Under the pieces are notes generated by a model. The model was given only the letters and a program-made list of their open reading frames with translations, had not been told where the DNA came from and ran no database searches. From UBA2160 sp964588665 (GTDB lineage Bacteria; Chloroflexota; Dehalococcoidia; Lucifugimonadales; UBA1123): a stretch of 48,054 nucleotides of DNA. The stretch spans positions 1-48,054 of the forward strand of contig CAZPQQ010000018.1 in NCBI GenBank assembly GCA_964588665.1, in the 5' to 3' direction. Positions 24,075 to 32,873 of the stretch are shown one piece after another. A program made the position numbers and the translations under genes. Positions within the stretch are counted from its first letter, which is position 1, and each line of letters opens with the position of its first letter.

Positions 24075-25631
24075 ATGGCCCAGAACCAGTACGACGCGAT
24101 CATCATCGGCGGCGGCCACAACGGGCTCGTCACCGCCGCGTATCTGGCCAAAGACGGCCTCTCCGTTCTTGTGCTCGAACGGCTCGACAAAGTCGGCGGG
24201 GCCTGCTCCACGGACGAGATATTCCCCGGCTTCTTCGGCCCGATGTGCGCCTACATCTGCTACATGTTCCAGGGCAAGGTAATCGACGATCTGAAGCTAC
24301 GCGAGCACGGCCTCGATATAATCTCGCTGCCGGGCACGGGGCATGGCTCCAGCGGAATCCACCCATTTCTCGACGGAACGCACCTCAACGGCCCCGGAAT
24401 CGAATCCCAATTCGACATCGCGGAGCAACTGCGGTCATTCTCAGAGCACGATGCACGCGCCTACGCGGGTTGGGCTTCGTTCTGGGAACAGGCTTCGGGA
24501 ATCTTGCACCCCTATTTTCTTACCGACCCGCCCACGCTGGCCGACCTCATGGACGATGTCCGCGGCACACGTCGAGAGGACGTGCTGGAGAAGATGCTCA
24601 CCTGGAGCATGATCGACCTCGTGCGTCACTACTTCGACGACGACCGAGTCAGGGCGCACTATCTCGGCATACCGGAGTCGAATCCGAACGCGCCCGGCAG
24701 CGTCATGAGCCACGCCTACTTCGACACGAGCCCCCTCGTCCGGCCCCAGGACAGAGGCATTCCGCGGGGAAGCATGGGCGCCATCTCTACCGCGCTGGAA
24801 AGCTCGGCGAAGAGCCTCGGCGTCGAGATCAGAACCGGGGCGACCGTTCGCGAGGTGATCGTCGAGAACGGCCAGGCGATGGGCGTCCGCCTGACCAGCG
24901 GCGAGGAGGTCGCCGGCTACATGGTCGTGTCCAACGCCGACCCCATCCGCACCTTCACGACGCTGGTTGATCCCGTCGATGTCGGCGAGGAGCTGGTTCG
25001 CAAGACCAAAGACTGGAAGACCGTGGCCGGATGCGTCAAGTTCCTTGCAGCGTTGAAAGAGCCTCCTGACTTCTCCCGTTACCTTGGCGCCGGATACGAT
25101 CAGAATTCCATCGTGAACGTCAACATCTGCCCGTCGGTCGAATACTTCCAGAAAAGCTGGGACGACGCCGAAGCTGGTCGATTGACCGACAGTCCGCTGA
25201 TGCACATCCAGATGCCGTCGATCGTCGATCCCGCGTTGACCCCCCGAGGCGGAGTCATATTGTCGAACTGGGCGCTGTACTTCCCGCCGAAGCTCAAGAA
25301 CCGGTCGTGGGCGGACGCCGGACCCGAGATCGGCGAACGGATCATCGACCTGATGACCGAGTACGCCCCGAACTTCCGCGACAGCCTCATCGACTGGACG
25401 GTGCAGACGCCCGACGACATCGAGGCGAGGACGTGGATCACGGCGGGCAACATCCGCCACGGCGACATCATCCCCCAGCAGATGCTGTCCAACCGCTTTC
25501 CGTACCGTACGCCGATTCGAAACTTCTACCTCTGTGGCGGAGGCACGCACCCCGGCGGCGAGGTCACCGGAGCGCCGGGCCACAACGCCGCCAACGCGAT
25601 TCTGAAGGACCTTCAACGAGTGGCGCGGTAG
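24075..25631 (+). CDS. phytoene-desaturase-like FAD oxidoreductase
   Basis: 518 residues, CrtI/PYROXD2-type flavin oxidoreductase. The FAD fold IIIGGGHNGLVTAAYLAKDG lies at 9-28, followed by VLVLERLDKVGGACST, the usual CrtI motif. The C-terminal signature is NFYLCGGGTHPGGEVTGAPG (about 487-506), which also closes the FAD site. Family members desaturate or isomerise long polyenes or act on unknown hydrophobic substrates; no carotenoid gene is nearby, so pigment synthesis is unlikely. The ATG follows CAGGAGG by 8 nt. First gene of a long plus-strand catabolic run. Confidence 0.85.
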   Translation: MAQNQYDAIIIGGGHNGLVTAAYLAKDGLSVLVLERLDKVGGACSTDEIFPGFFGPMCAYICYMFQGKVIDDLKLREHGLDIISLPGTGHGSSGIHPFLDGTHLNGPGIESQFDIAEQLRSFSEHDARAYAGWASFWEQASGILHPYFLTDPPTLADLMDDVRGTRREDVLEKMLTWSMIDLVRHYFDDDRVRAHYLGIPESNPNAPGSVMSHAYFDTSPLVRPQDRGIPRGSMGAISTALESSAKSLGVEIRTGATVREVIVENGQAMGVRLTSGEEVAGYMVVSNADPIRTFTTLVDPVDVGEELVRKTKDWKTVAGCVKFLAALKEPPDFSRYLGAGYDQNSIVNVNICPSVEYFQKSWDDAEAGRLTDSPLMHIQMPSIVDPALTPRGGVILSNWALYFPPKLKNRSWADAGPEIGERIIDLMTEYAPNFRDSLIDWTVQTPDDIEARTWITAGNIRHGDIIPQQMLSNRFPYRTPIRNFYLCGGGTHPGGEVTGAPGHNAANAILKDLQRVAR

Positions 25632-25718
25632 CACGTCCAGATCGAGATCGTCAAGCGCGCCGCATGGCCGGTTCTTTGTGGTAAGCTAGGCTCAAATCCC
25701 CAGGCGCGGAGCACGAGC

Positions 25719-26564
25719 ATGCAAAACGGCACGCCGGCAACAGTCTTCTCGGAGCGTGAATTCCAGGTCTGCCTCCTCGCCGGACTCGTGAGCGAGGGAC
25801 GGAGTTACTGGGTGGCGGGCGGCGGCGGTCCGTTGTACGCCGTGCTGCTGGCCCAGGCGTTCCACGCCCCGCATGCGTCCTACATCACAGAGGACGGCGT
25901 CATCGCGCCCGAGCCCGCGCTTCCCTTCGATCCCATCGGCGGAATGGTCAGCAGCCGAGCAGGCTACCGCGCCCTCGAATGGGGAACGATGAACACCGCC
26001 GGCGACTACGCCCGACTCGGACACATGGACTACGGCATCATCAACACGCTCCAGGTGGATCCGTACGGCAACATCAACTCCACCTGGCTGGGCGACTACC
26101 CGAATGAGGGCCGAAGGTTTGGCGGACCGGGAGGCGCGGATTCCATCGCCGCCCTGTGCTGGAGGACGATCCTCGCCACCGATCAGCAGGAGCGCAAATT
26201 CGTCCCGCAAATGGACTTCATCAGCTCCCCCGGGTTCCTCGACGGTACACCCGGCGCCCGTGAAGCAGCCGGACTGCCGACGGAGACCGGCCCGTGGCGC
26301 GTCGCCACCCCGTGGGCGCTGTTCGATTACGAAGAGGAGAGCCGCCACCTGCGGTTGATGGCGACGGCCCCGTGGATCACGACCGAGCAGGTGCTCAACG
26401 AAATGGGCTTCCGCCCACGACTCGCAGACACCATCGACGTGCTGGACCCTCCAACCGAAGAAGAGCTCGAAGTTCTGCGCACGCAACTAGACGTCGACGG
26501 GCGCTTCTCCGCGTCCGAGAAAATGGTCCAACGAACGGAAAGCGGCAAGTACGAGTTGGTGTGA
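25719..26564 (+). CDS. CoA-transferase beta subunit (GctB-like)
   Basis: 281 residues, class I CoA-transferase beta chain. It shows the GGGGP glycine turn near 34-38, then ITEDGVIAP where E58 matches the catalytic glutamate position of glutaconate CoA-transferase (ESG), YGNINST, and GGPGGADSIAAL near 135-147. In the related ring-hydrolase IpdB this glutamate is lost, so true CoA transfer is the better guess. The matching alpha subunit is 5 kb downstream instead of adjacent. The ATG has GGAG 8 nt upstream. It follows the phytoene-desaturase-like gene by 87 bp. Confidence 0.85.
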   Translation: MQNGTPATVFSEREFQVCLLAGLVSEGRSYWVAGGGGPLYAVLLAQAFHAPHASYITEDGVIAPEPALPFDPIGGMVSSRAGYRALEWGTMNTAGDYARLGHMDYGIINTLQVDPYGNINSTWLGDYPNEGRRFGGPGGADSIAALCWRTILATDQQERKFVPQMDFISSPGFLDGTPGAREAAGLPTETGPWRVATPWALFDYEEESRHLRLMATAPWITTEQVLNEMGFRPRLADTIDVLDPPTEEELEVLRTQLDVDGRFSASEKMVQRTESGKYELV

Positions 26565-26635
26565 GCGAGTGACTGGGTTCGGCCTGAAGGCCGAGACCAC
26601 CGAATGCATTCGAGTTTCGTGAAGCATGGTGCTCT

Positions 26636-26654
26636 GGCACGCCTCAGGCGTGCC
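26636..26654. repeat. covarying palindrome family, copy 2
   Basis: GGCACGCC-TCA-GGCGTGCC with GCTCT before and AAGCC after. Relative to 18878-18896, AC/GT in the stem is CA/TG here, and pairing is kept. Confidence 0.8.
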
Positions 26655-26719
26655 AAGCCAACACGACACAGGCGACGCGGACAGCATGGGCAACGTTATC
26701 GTGCTCCCGCAAACCAATC

Positions 26720-26856
26720 GTAGGGGAGGGTTTCAAACCCTCCCGCCACTTTCGCCAAGGTGATACGAGGCGCCAAGAGAATCAACACCGCACTTACACA
26801 AGATGCAAGGCTCATCACGAGCGACACCCACGGGAGGGTTTGAAACCCTCCCCTAC
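26720..26856. repeat. paired-hairpin (REPIN-like) element, copy B
   Basis: 137 bp with the same inverted ends as copy A: GTAGGGGAGGGTTTCAAACC at the left and CCCTCCCCTAC at the right. The interior is unrelated to copy A. Together with the palindrome at 26636 it takes up most of the 391-bp gap before the next gene. Confidence 0.87.
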
Positions 26857-26955
26857 ACCCATGATCACAACATAACCGATCCTAGCGATACGACCGTCAC
26901 ACGCAAGCCACGATGAATCGACGAACCTAGCCAGACCGCGAGGAGGCAAACGACC

Positions 26956-28314
26956 ATGGTTGACAAAGGGGCGCCAATTCCACATCCGGGCATAGACGGC
27001 GCGTGGCCGCTGTTCGACACGATGTTCAAACGACGCAGCCGGCGCTTCGCCGCAGGGGCGCAGATTCCGGGCGGCGCCACCGAGTATGTGTCGTCGAAGC
27101 CTCCGATGCCCCTCGACGAGACCGAGGAGGCATTCCTCGTCTGGGCGGCCACGGGGGTCACTGGCCAGGTGCTCGCCGACCTGCCTTTCCGCGACGATGA
27201 AGGTCAGGATGCCGGAGGCAACACTATCCTGACCTGGCGCGGGCTGACGTACGCCAGCCCCTGCGCGTCACACGAGACCAGGCTGTTCTACTGGAACGAC
27301 GAGGGGACATATTTCGTCAAATACGAGAACGTCGATCCCACGAAGGTCCTCGAGTTCGAAGACAAGAGCGACTGGGAGAAAGTCCTCCGATTCGCTCGGG
27401 CCAGTCGCGTCAAACTCTTCGACGGTCGTCCCCAGTTCCCGCACGAACGCGGAGTGATGCTGCCGTTCAACCTGTGGGACTCCGACATATCGGGCGCCAC
27501 GGTCTTCCTTCCGGTGTTGGACTGCACTTACGAGACGATCAACGTGCTGCTCCTCACCATCGGCTACGGGACTGGCGCCGCCGTCATCGACGACATCGGC
27601 GGAAACAACGCGTACGCCGGCTGCGAGAAGTGGGTGAAATCCGGTTTGCTCGACGAGAAGCGCGTCATACCGCTGTCGTCGCTGGGCACCGTGTCAGTCG
27701 TCGAAGTCGGGTTCATGATGCAGAACCTCCAGCTCGCCGTCCAAGCGATGGGCCTCGGCGGCTGGGTCCACGCCGCGCCCGTAGACACGGTTCTCATGGG
27801 CGGCACTCCGCTGGCGAAGGGCCTCGGGTTCCGATTCGACACGCCAAAAGCCTCGATGCCAGGCCGGCGCGGCCTCGGCGGACCGATACCCGTCGGCTTG
27901 GACGGCTTCATGGAGCCGTTCATCCCGCCCTACTACGCCAACATGGACGCGGCCGTCGATGCGGTCGTCGACATCAAGTTCGGGACTGGGGGCATCTACA
28001 CTCCGGACACCACGTCCACGCCGCTGAAGGACTCCGAGGGGTTTATCGCCGATGTGCCGCCCCACACGGAAGACGTGATCCAGTGCGTCAAGGACATCTG
28101 CAACTACGCGTGGGACAAGTACGGGCGCTTCCCGGTTGGGACCGATCCGATCCAGACACACTCGTGGTTCCAGGCGCACCATCTTGACCTGGACTTCTAC
28201 GATAAGTACTATGCGCCGGGCGCCTACACGCAGACCCAGGCCAACCACCTGGAGGACTGGCACAGCGCCGTAGCCAAACAAGCGATCGAAAACACGATGA
28301 CGACTACCCGGTAG
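26956..28314 (+). CDS. divergent nitroreductase-fold protein, 452 residues
   Basis: I do not recognise a named family. Two features suggest a nitroreductase/SagB-type flavin fold: FKRRSRRFAAG at 24-34, where the family has RRSxRxF, then EEAFLVWAATGVTG (58-71), and NLQLAVQAMGLGGWVHA at 257-273, matching the helix with N-x-x-L-A-A-x-x-x-G-L-G that lines the FMN site. The large middle and C-terminal parts are without visible motifs and make it almost twice the usual size. The ATG has GAGGAGG 10 nt upstream. A 70-residue frame follows after 15 bp, and two true nitroreductases follow that, which supports the fold guess. Confidence 0.6.
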   Translation: MVDKGAPIPHPGIDGAWPLFDTMFKRRSRRFAAGAQIPGGATEYVSSKPPMPLDETEEAFLVWAATGVTGQVLADLPFRDDEGQDAGGNTILTWRGLTYASPCASHETRLFYWNDEGTYFVKYENVDPTKVLEFEDKSDWEKVLRFARASRVKLFDGRPQFPHERGVMLPFNLWDSDISGATVFLPVLDCTYETINVLLLTIGYGTGAAVIDDIGGNNAYAGCEKWVKSGLLDEKRVIPLSSLGTVSVVEVGFMMQNLQLAVQAMGLGGWVHAAPVDTVLMGGTPLAKGLGFRFDTPKASMPGRRGLGGPIPVGLDGFMEPFIPPYYANMDAAVDAVVDIKFGTGGIYTPDTTSTPLKDSEGFIADVPPHTEDVIQCVKDICNYAWDKYGRFPVGTDPIQTHSWFQAHHLDLDFYDKYYAPGAYTQTQANHLEDWHSAVAKQAIENTMTTTR

Positions 28315-28329
28315 AACGAAGGATCAACT

Positions 28330-28542
28330 ATGCGCGTTGAATCGGGAGCGGGCAACTTCGAGATGACCGTCTACAGAGTGGAGCCCCGCGGCAGGAACTT
28401 GGTCCTGAAATCCAACATGGGCGTGTGGGTGTCCGACGTCGTCCTGGAACCAAGGGAGATATTTCAGTTGCTCTGGCTGCACATCCGCCCCCGGGCGCTG
28501 CTCTACCTCCTCCGGCTCCCCTGGCTAGCGGTACGGGGTTAA
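28330..28542 (+). CDS. small conserved-looking protein of unknown function
   Basis: 70 residues, 15 bp after the 452-residue gene, with AAGGAT 6 nt before its ATG. It begins MRVESGAGNFEMTVYRVEPR and has a hydrophobic C-terminal stretch (FQLLWLHIRPRALLYLLRLP). The spacing and ribosome site argue that it is a real gene translated with its neighbour. No family is recognised. Confidence 0.55.
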   Translation: MRVESGAGNFEMTVYRVEPRGRNLVLKSNMGVWVSDVVLEPREIFQLLWLHIRPRALLYLLRLPWLAVRG

Positions 28543-28627
28543 GCTGGCTCGCCGGCGCCGAATTGGTAATGACTGAGACCGATCCAACGCAAGCAACAGC
28601 CGCAATCGCAACGTGATATGGTCAAGG

Positions 28628-28710
28628 CCCTTCGACAAGCTCAGAGCGAACGGAATAACGAGTCGCGAAACGTCAATTCTTCACGTTCGTGGTGAGCCTG
28701 TCGAACCACA
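28628..28710. repeat. CTTCGACAGGCTCAG-family repeat, inverted pair
   Basis: CCCTTCGACAAGCTCAGAGC and CGTTCGTGGTGAGCCTGTCG face each other across about 40 bp. This is a short version of the 263-bp element. Confidence 0.8.
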
Positions 28711-28766
28711 GGTTCGCGAAGGCGAGCAGTACGCCATAACGAGCTAGGCATCAGAGAGGACACAAC

Positions 28767-29594
28767 ATGGATTTCAAGGAAGCCGTGGGATGGCGGCGAT
28801 CAATCCGCTACTTCCAGCCCTGGCGTCCCGTCGAACGAGATAAGATCCAGGCGATCTTGGAATCGACGCGCCTGGTCCCGAAGCCGCTGGGTGTGGACTT
28901 CGTGCGAAGCCTGGTCGTTTACAGAGACGACCTCTCCGCCGAAGACCTGGAAGCCCTCAAGACGCCGACGACCACAGCCCAGCTCGACATGGCGCCGGTC
29001 TACATCTTCTGGTTCGCCGACCTCGATGCGCTGAGTCGCGCGGCGGACGGCGCTAATCTGAAAGCGCTAACCGATGTGGGAGCGCTTCCGGCCAGCCACG
29101 GCTGGAGCGAGGAGTACATCGACGGCGTCGTGGTGCCGCAAGTGTACCGCCGCATCCTAGAAGACCCTGAAACCGTGAGCATGCCAACACCCGGCGGCGA
29201 ACCGGTCAACTACTCCCGCAGCCTGGTCACGATGGCTCGAACCGCGGTCGGCATCGCACACGCCCACGCGCTGCTCTGCGCGTTCGACGAGGGCGTCGGA
29301 ACGCAGCTCACGGCGCTCAACGCATCCCGGATCATGGACATTCCGCGTTCATGGATGCCGGCGTCCGGAATGCTGGTCGGCTATCACGCCGAATCGTGGG
29401 AGGCCGGTGGGCAACGACCCCGCGAGCCGTTCGAGGACGACTTCTTCGAAGGGCGATACGGCGTGCCGTTCCATCGCGACCAGGCAGTCGTCGATGAGCT
29501 CGAAAAAGCAGGCATGATCCAGCCCGGGGCGCCGCTGCCCTGGCGACGGCAGGAAATTCGTGGGCTCGCCCGAATGTTTGGGCTGCCAGAGTAA
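28767..29594 (+). CDS. nitroreductase family protein, copy 1
   Basis: 275 residues. The opening KEAVGWRRSIRYFQPW followed by PVERDKIQAILEST is the N-terminal FMN-phosphate motif and first helix of nitroreductases. AHALLCAFDEGVGTQLTALN and IPRSWMPASGMLVGYHAE near 165-200 match the second FMN region and the VGYP strand. It probably reduces an unknown electrophile or dehydrogenates a cyclic substrate with FMN and NAD(P)H. AGAGGAC precedes the ATG. The next gene is a paralogue 14 bp downstream, so the pair is one transcript. Confidence 0.85.
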   Translation: MDFKEAVGWRRSIRYFQPWRPVERDKIQAILESTRLVPKPLGVDFVRSLVVYRDDLSAEDLEALKTPTTTAQLDMAPVYIFWFADLDALSRAADGANLKALTDVGALPASHGWSEEYIDGVVVPQVYRRILEDPETVSMPTPGGEPVNYSRSLVTMARTAVGIAHAHALLCAFDEGVGTQLTALNASRIMDIPRSWMPASGMLVGYHAESWEAGGQRPREPFEDDFFEGRYGVPFHRDQAVVDELEKAGMIQPGAPLPWRRQEIRGLARMFGLPE

Positions 29595-29608
29595 CCGCAG
29601 GAGACACC

Positions 29609-30412
29609 ATGGAATTCAAAAGAGTTATCGGTTCGCGCAGAGATACGCGCATGTTCCTGCCGTGGAAGCCGGTCGAACGGGAAAAGATACAAAAGATGCT
29701 GGAAACCGCGCTGCTCTCTTCGAGGGCCGTTAACACCGCGTGGGGCAAGGCGGTCGTCACGTATCGAGACTGGCTCACGGACGAGCAGCGGGACTCGCTG
29801 AAGACGCCGATCGGAGCGGTGGAATACGACCTGGCGCCGGTGTACATCTTCTGGTATTTCGACATGGATGCGAGCGGGTCGGCGGTCCGCGAGAAGCGTT
29901 GGCCGACCGTAGCCTCAGGCGCTCTAGTCGATGTCGGAGCCTTGAATCCCACGCACGGGTGGAGCCAACGATACGTTCACAATGTAGTGCTGCCCGAAGT
30001 GCTGACACCAGGCATCTCTCGTGGACTTCAGCGAGGCGGCAACGCCGATGCTGCCCTGGCGATGGAAGCCGCGCTCCTGACCGCCGTCGACGAAGGGTTG
30101 GGCGCGTGCTTGGTTCCGTTCAACGAAGATGCGGCCAAAGAGATTCTAGGCGTGCCCGACACGTGGGAGCCCGTCCTGGCCATCCTCGTCGGCTACCCCG
30201 CCGAGTCCATGGAAGGAATGGGGCAGAACCCGTCCCCGATCACGGAGGAAACGGCTTTCGAGGGCACTCTCGAAACCCCGTTCTGGCGAGACGAAGGCGT
30301 GCTCGACAGGCTTCGACAGGAAGGCATGCTTCAGCGGGAGGCCCCGATGCCGTGGCGAGAAGAAGAGGTAAAACGATTGGGCAAGATGCTCGGCATCACG
30401 GAAGAAGAGTAA
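29609..30412 (+). CDS. nitroreductase family protein, copy 2
   Basis: 267 residues, paralogue of the preceding gene. It starts MEFKRVIGSRRDTRMFLPWK with the equivalent PVEREKIQKMLETA helix, and ends with the same LPWR-x-EEVKRLGKMLGI pattern (in copy 1 LPWRRQEIRGLARMFGL). The C-terminal tail therefore defines a subgroup. AGGAG precedes the ATG by 6 nt. Tandem copies that have diverged clearly suggest a heterodimer or two substrates. Confidence 0.85.
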   Translation: MEFKRVIGSRRDTRMFLPWKPVEREKIQKMLETALLSSRAVNTAWGKAVVTYRDWLTDEQRDSLKTPIGAVEYDLAPVYIFWYFDMDASGSAVREKRWPTVASGALVDVGALNPTHGWSQRYVHNVVLPEVLTPGISRGLQRGGNADAALAMEAALLTAVDEGLGACLVPFNEDAAKEILGVPDTWEPVLAILVGYPAESMEGMGQNPSPITEETAFEGTLETPFWRDEGVLDRLRQEGMLQREAPMPWREEEVKRLGKMLGITEEE

Positions 30413-30438
30413 ACGCCCGGTAGAACATCAACTTTAGA

Positions 30439-30498
30439 CCGTTCGTCCTGAGTCCCGACGCATCGGGATCTCGGCATTGTCGGGACCTGTCGAAGGAC
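30439..30498. repeat. composite CTTCGACAGG-family repeat with nested palindrome
   Basis: CGTTCGTCCTGAG and CTGTCGAAGGAC halves are separated by a TCCCGACGCATCGGGA-type palindrome and TCGGCATTGTCGGGAC. A nested insertion of one repeat in another is the simplest reading. Confidence 0.6.
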
Positions 30499-30549
30499 AG
30501 CCGCCAACACGCGAGTTCGATGTCAGTGGACGATTCAAGGAGAATTACA

Positions 30550-30882
30550 GTGGCCGACGACATCCGCAGCTTCGATACCGTGCAAATCTGGCGCGACGGC
30601 TTTGCCCAATATTGGGGCGACGCCACTGTCGAAGGCGACGCCATCGACAACCTGGAGCAATTCTGCCAGATGGTGGGCGACGACCCGGACGCCATCATAG
30701 GCGAATGCCTGCGACCTCGACCGTCCGGAGAAGAGCTCATGATGCGCACCAGAGCTCGTCGCAAGTACATCGAGCACATCCACGCATTCGAGACCCAGAA
30801 CGAAAGCCGAAAGATGGGCAACTCTGTTCGCAGCTTCTTCATCCACAACGGCGTTGCAATGAATCCCAGCATCGTGAAGTAG
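30550..30882 (+). CDS. lone recombinase core-binding (SAM-like) domain protein
   Basis: 110 residues from the GTG at 30550, which has AAGGAG 7 nt upstream; an ATG at 30520 has none. The helical pattern, with WRDGFAQYWGDATVEGDAID, NLEQFCQMVGDDPDAII and a final SVRSFFIHNGVAMN, looks like the N-terminal DNA-binding domain of tyrosine recombinases (the F-x-x-YNGV motif before the catalytic domain). No catalytic domain follows; the stop comes where it would begin. It could be a DNA-binding accessory protein or a truncated integrase. It lies between the nitroreductases and the CoA-transferase alpha gene. Confidence 0.55.
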   Translation: MADDIRSFDTVQIWRDGFAQYWGDATVEGDAIDNLEQFCQMVGDDPDAIIGECLRPRPSGEELMMRTRARRKYIEHIHAFETQNESRKMGNSVRSFFIHNGVAMNPSIVK

Positions 30883-30928
30883 CGCGTCGGGTCCGGGGAT
30901 TCGTCGACTGAGGAGGTCGCGCGGCGAC

Positions 30929-31192
30929 CCTTCGACGGGATCAGAGCCTGTCCTAAACTTGCCGAAGGAGCGAACGGCGGAAGGTCCTTCTTCCCGTTCG
31001 TGGTGAGCAACATTATGTCCGCGGGCAGACAATACATGAGAAAGCTACGGTGATCGTGCATGTCGCCATTCTGAGGCTGCAGCCGAAGAATCTAGGGCCT
31101 CGCAGGGCGGCAACTGTCGCGTGGAACCAGATCCTTCGCTGCGGCTCAGGATGACAAAATGGGGAGCCGTTCGTGGTGAGCTTGTCGAACCA
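30929..31192. repeat. 264-bp dispersed repeat, copy 2
   Basis: Full-length partner of 23748-24010, in the same orientation and also just upstream of a catabolic gene. It fills most of the 377-bp gap after 30882; nothing else is seen there. Confidence 0.85.
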
Positions 31193-31259
31193 TCCCGACG
31201 GTGGAACGTGACCCGCGATATTTGTAACCGACTGGCGACTCGGGGAAACAGCGTAACAG

Positions 31260-32234
31260 ATGAAAATCCTAGACGAAGGCAAAGCTGCATACTTCCCGGT
31301 TGACACCGACGGGTTTCGCCGGTGGATCCGCGACAACAAAAACCGAACGATGGAGTCCAAGCTCATGTCCGAGGGGGAGGCCATCGAACGCTTCGTGGAC
31401 GACGGCGACTACCTCGTCTACGACTGTGAATACATCCACCGGGGCCCGGCAGCGCTCGAACGCGAGCTCATTCGCCAAAAGAAGAAAGACCTGTGGATCG
31501 GCGGCAAGTTCACGTACGTGGACATCGGCCTGATGATCGCGGCCGGATGCATTAGCAAAGTAGACGTTGGCTTCTTCGGCGCGGGACCGGGCATCACCAA
31601 AGCGGTGCTGGACGGCGACGTTCAGATGTTCGAGTACAGCAACGTCGTGATGACGATGCGTCTCGCCGCCGGCGCCATGGGCATACCGTTCATCCCTGTT
31701 CGCTCCTTCGGCGGAACCACGGGCTTCGAGCACTCCGGCGCCAAGTTGGTAGAGGACCCGTTCACCGGAACGCCCGCGGTTGTCGTGCCCGCCCTGAACC
31801 CCGACGTCGCGCTCATCCACGTACACCAGGCCGACGCCTACGGCAACGCCCGCGTGTTCGGAACGGGCATCGCCCACCGAGACGCAGCGCTGGCCTCACG
31901 CAAAGTCGTCATCTCCGCCGAGGAGATAGTCGACACCGAGGAGATCAGGCGCGACCCAGGCCGCACGTCGATCCCGTTCTACGCCGTCGATGCCGTCGTG
32001 GAAGCGCCCTTCGGCGCCTACCCCGGCGAGGTCCAGGGCCAATACGCCGTGGACGGCGATCACGTTGGAGAGGTCTTCGGAGCAGTGAGAGGCGCCGGTG
32101 ACATCGACGCGTACCTGGAACGATACATCTACAGCGTCGCCGACAACCAGGAGATGCTGGAGAAGCGAGTCGGCGTCGCAAAATTGCTGGAGCTTCGACA
32201 AAGAGCGAAGATCAAAGACGGATATCGAGCATAA
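31260..32234 (+). CDS. CoA-transferase alpha subunit (GctA-like)
   Basis: 324 residues, class I CoA-transferase alpha chain. The GctA-type start SEGEAIERFVDDGDYLVYD is at about 37-55. The oxyanion-type region KVDVGFFGAGPG, the core VIPALNPDVALIHVHQADAY-GNARVFG pattern and a final segment VDAVVEAPFGAYPGEVQGQY follow. It pairs with the beta subunit 5 kb upstream; no other beta gene is in the window. The ATG at 31260 has only weak ribosome-site matches, and the family start would fit better at M31 or M36, so the first 30 residues are uncertain. Confidence 0.82.
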   Translation: MKILDEGKAAYFPVDTDGFRRWIRDNKNRTMESKLMSEGEAIERFVDDGDYLVYDCEYIHRGPAALERELIRQKKKDLWIGGKFTYVDIGLMIAAGCISKVDVGFFGAGPGITKAVLDGDVQMFEYSNVVMTMRLAAGAMGIPFIPVRSFGGTTGFEHSGAKLVEDPFTGTPAVVVPALNPDVALIHVHQADAYGNARVFGTGIAHRDAALASRKVVISAEEIVDTEEIRRDPGRTSIPFYAVDAVVEAPFGAYPGEVQGQYAVDGDHVGEVFGAVRGAGDIDAYLERYIYSVADNQEMLEKRVGVAKLLELRQRAKIKDGYRA

Positions 32235-32325
32235 TGCTGCCGTGATTCGAAGCTGACGTTTCGTGCGACAAACCCCATACGTCGATCAGCGTTCGATGTC
32301 CGATCAATGCCGAAATCGGGGTGCA

Positions 32326-32367
32326 GGGGCGAAGCCCCGCCGGGGTTTGGGGTGTCCCCAAAACCCC
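32326..32367. repeat. two GC-rich hairpins in tandem
   Basis: GGGGC-GAA-GCCCC (32326-32338) and GGGGTTTGGGG facing CCCCAAAACCCC (32342-32367), the second followed by CTTTT. It may act as a weak terminator between the alpha subunit and the DUF35 gene, or be a repeat; the hairpin at 10929 is of similar style. Confidence 0.6.
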
Positions 32368-32425
32368 CTTTTCCCAAACCCGGAGGGTGGGGAGCACACA
32401 CGCAGGCTGAGGTAAGGAGCTCAAA

Positions 32426-32857
32426 TTGACCGACAAGACAACATCCGGCAAAGTCTCCGTGGCGCCGGAACGCATGCGACTGAACGAAGAGGGTACGGAA
32501 GGCGTGTTTCTCGGCACAAAGTGCGATGAATGCGGACTCTGCGTGTTCGGCGACTCCGTGTTCTGCGTCCGATGCACTTCCAGCGACCTGAAAGCCGTCG
32601 ATCTGAGCCCTGACGGCACGCTCTACAGCTACACGATCATTCACGCACCGCCGGCGGGGTGGAAGGGACCTGTGCCCTATATTCTGGGATCGGTCAAGCT
32701 GCCCGAAGGCCCGCAGGTGCTGTCCGAAGTCATCGACCTCGATCCGGGGGCTGTCGAAATAAACATGCCGATGAAAATGGTCCTGCGTGCGGGCGAAGCC
32801 GACGACGAGGGCCGTGAGATTATGGTATACAAGTGGCAGCCGACAACCACCGGGTGA
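32426..32857 (+). CDS. Zn-ribbon OB-fold (DUF35) protein
   Basis: 143 residues. A rubredoxin-like zinc ribbon has cysteines C33, C36, C47 and C50 (C-x2-C and C-x2-C), followed by the OB-fold DUF35 domain (GTLYSYTIIHAPP, about 64-76, and KLPEGPQVLSEV). DUF35 proteins form complexes with SCP2-type thiolases, aldolases and hydratases and feed CoA substrates to them; the thiolase gene next door fits. The TTG start has AAGGAG 6 nt upstream. Confidence 0.87.
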   Translation: MTDKTTSGKVSVAPERMRLNEEGTEGVFLGTKCDECGLCVFGDSVFCVRCTSSDLKAVDLSPDGTLYSYTIIHAPPAGWKGPVPYILGSVKLPEGPQVLSEVIDLDPGAVEINMPMKMVLRAGEADDEGREIMVYKWQPTTTG

Positions 32858-32873
32858 AAGATGAGATTGCCAG

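Noticed and set aside
24075..25631. Carotenoid biosynthesis locus
   Set aside because: The desaturase-like gene has no phytoene synthase, cyclase or prenyl-transferase neighbour; the PYROXD2-like pattern fits better.
24441..25634. A 397-codon minus-strand frame inside the phytoene-desaturase-like gene
   Set aside because: Antisense shadow; no start signal and no recognisable domain.
30883..31259. Insertion sequence between the recombinase-type gene and the CoA-transferase
   Set aside because: The repeat there has no transposase frame and no clear target duplication; only a non-coding dispersed repeat can be supported.
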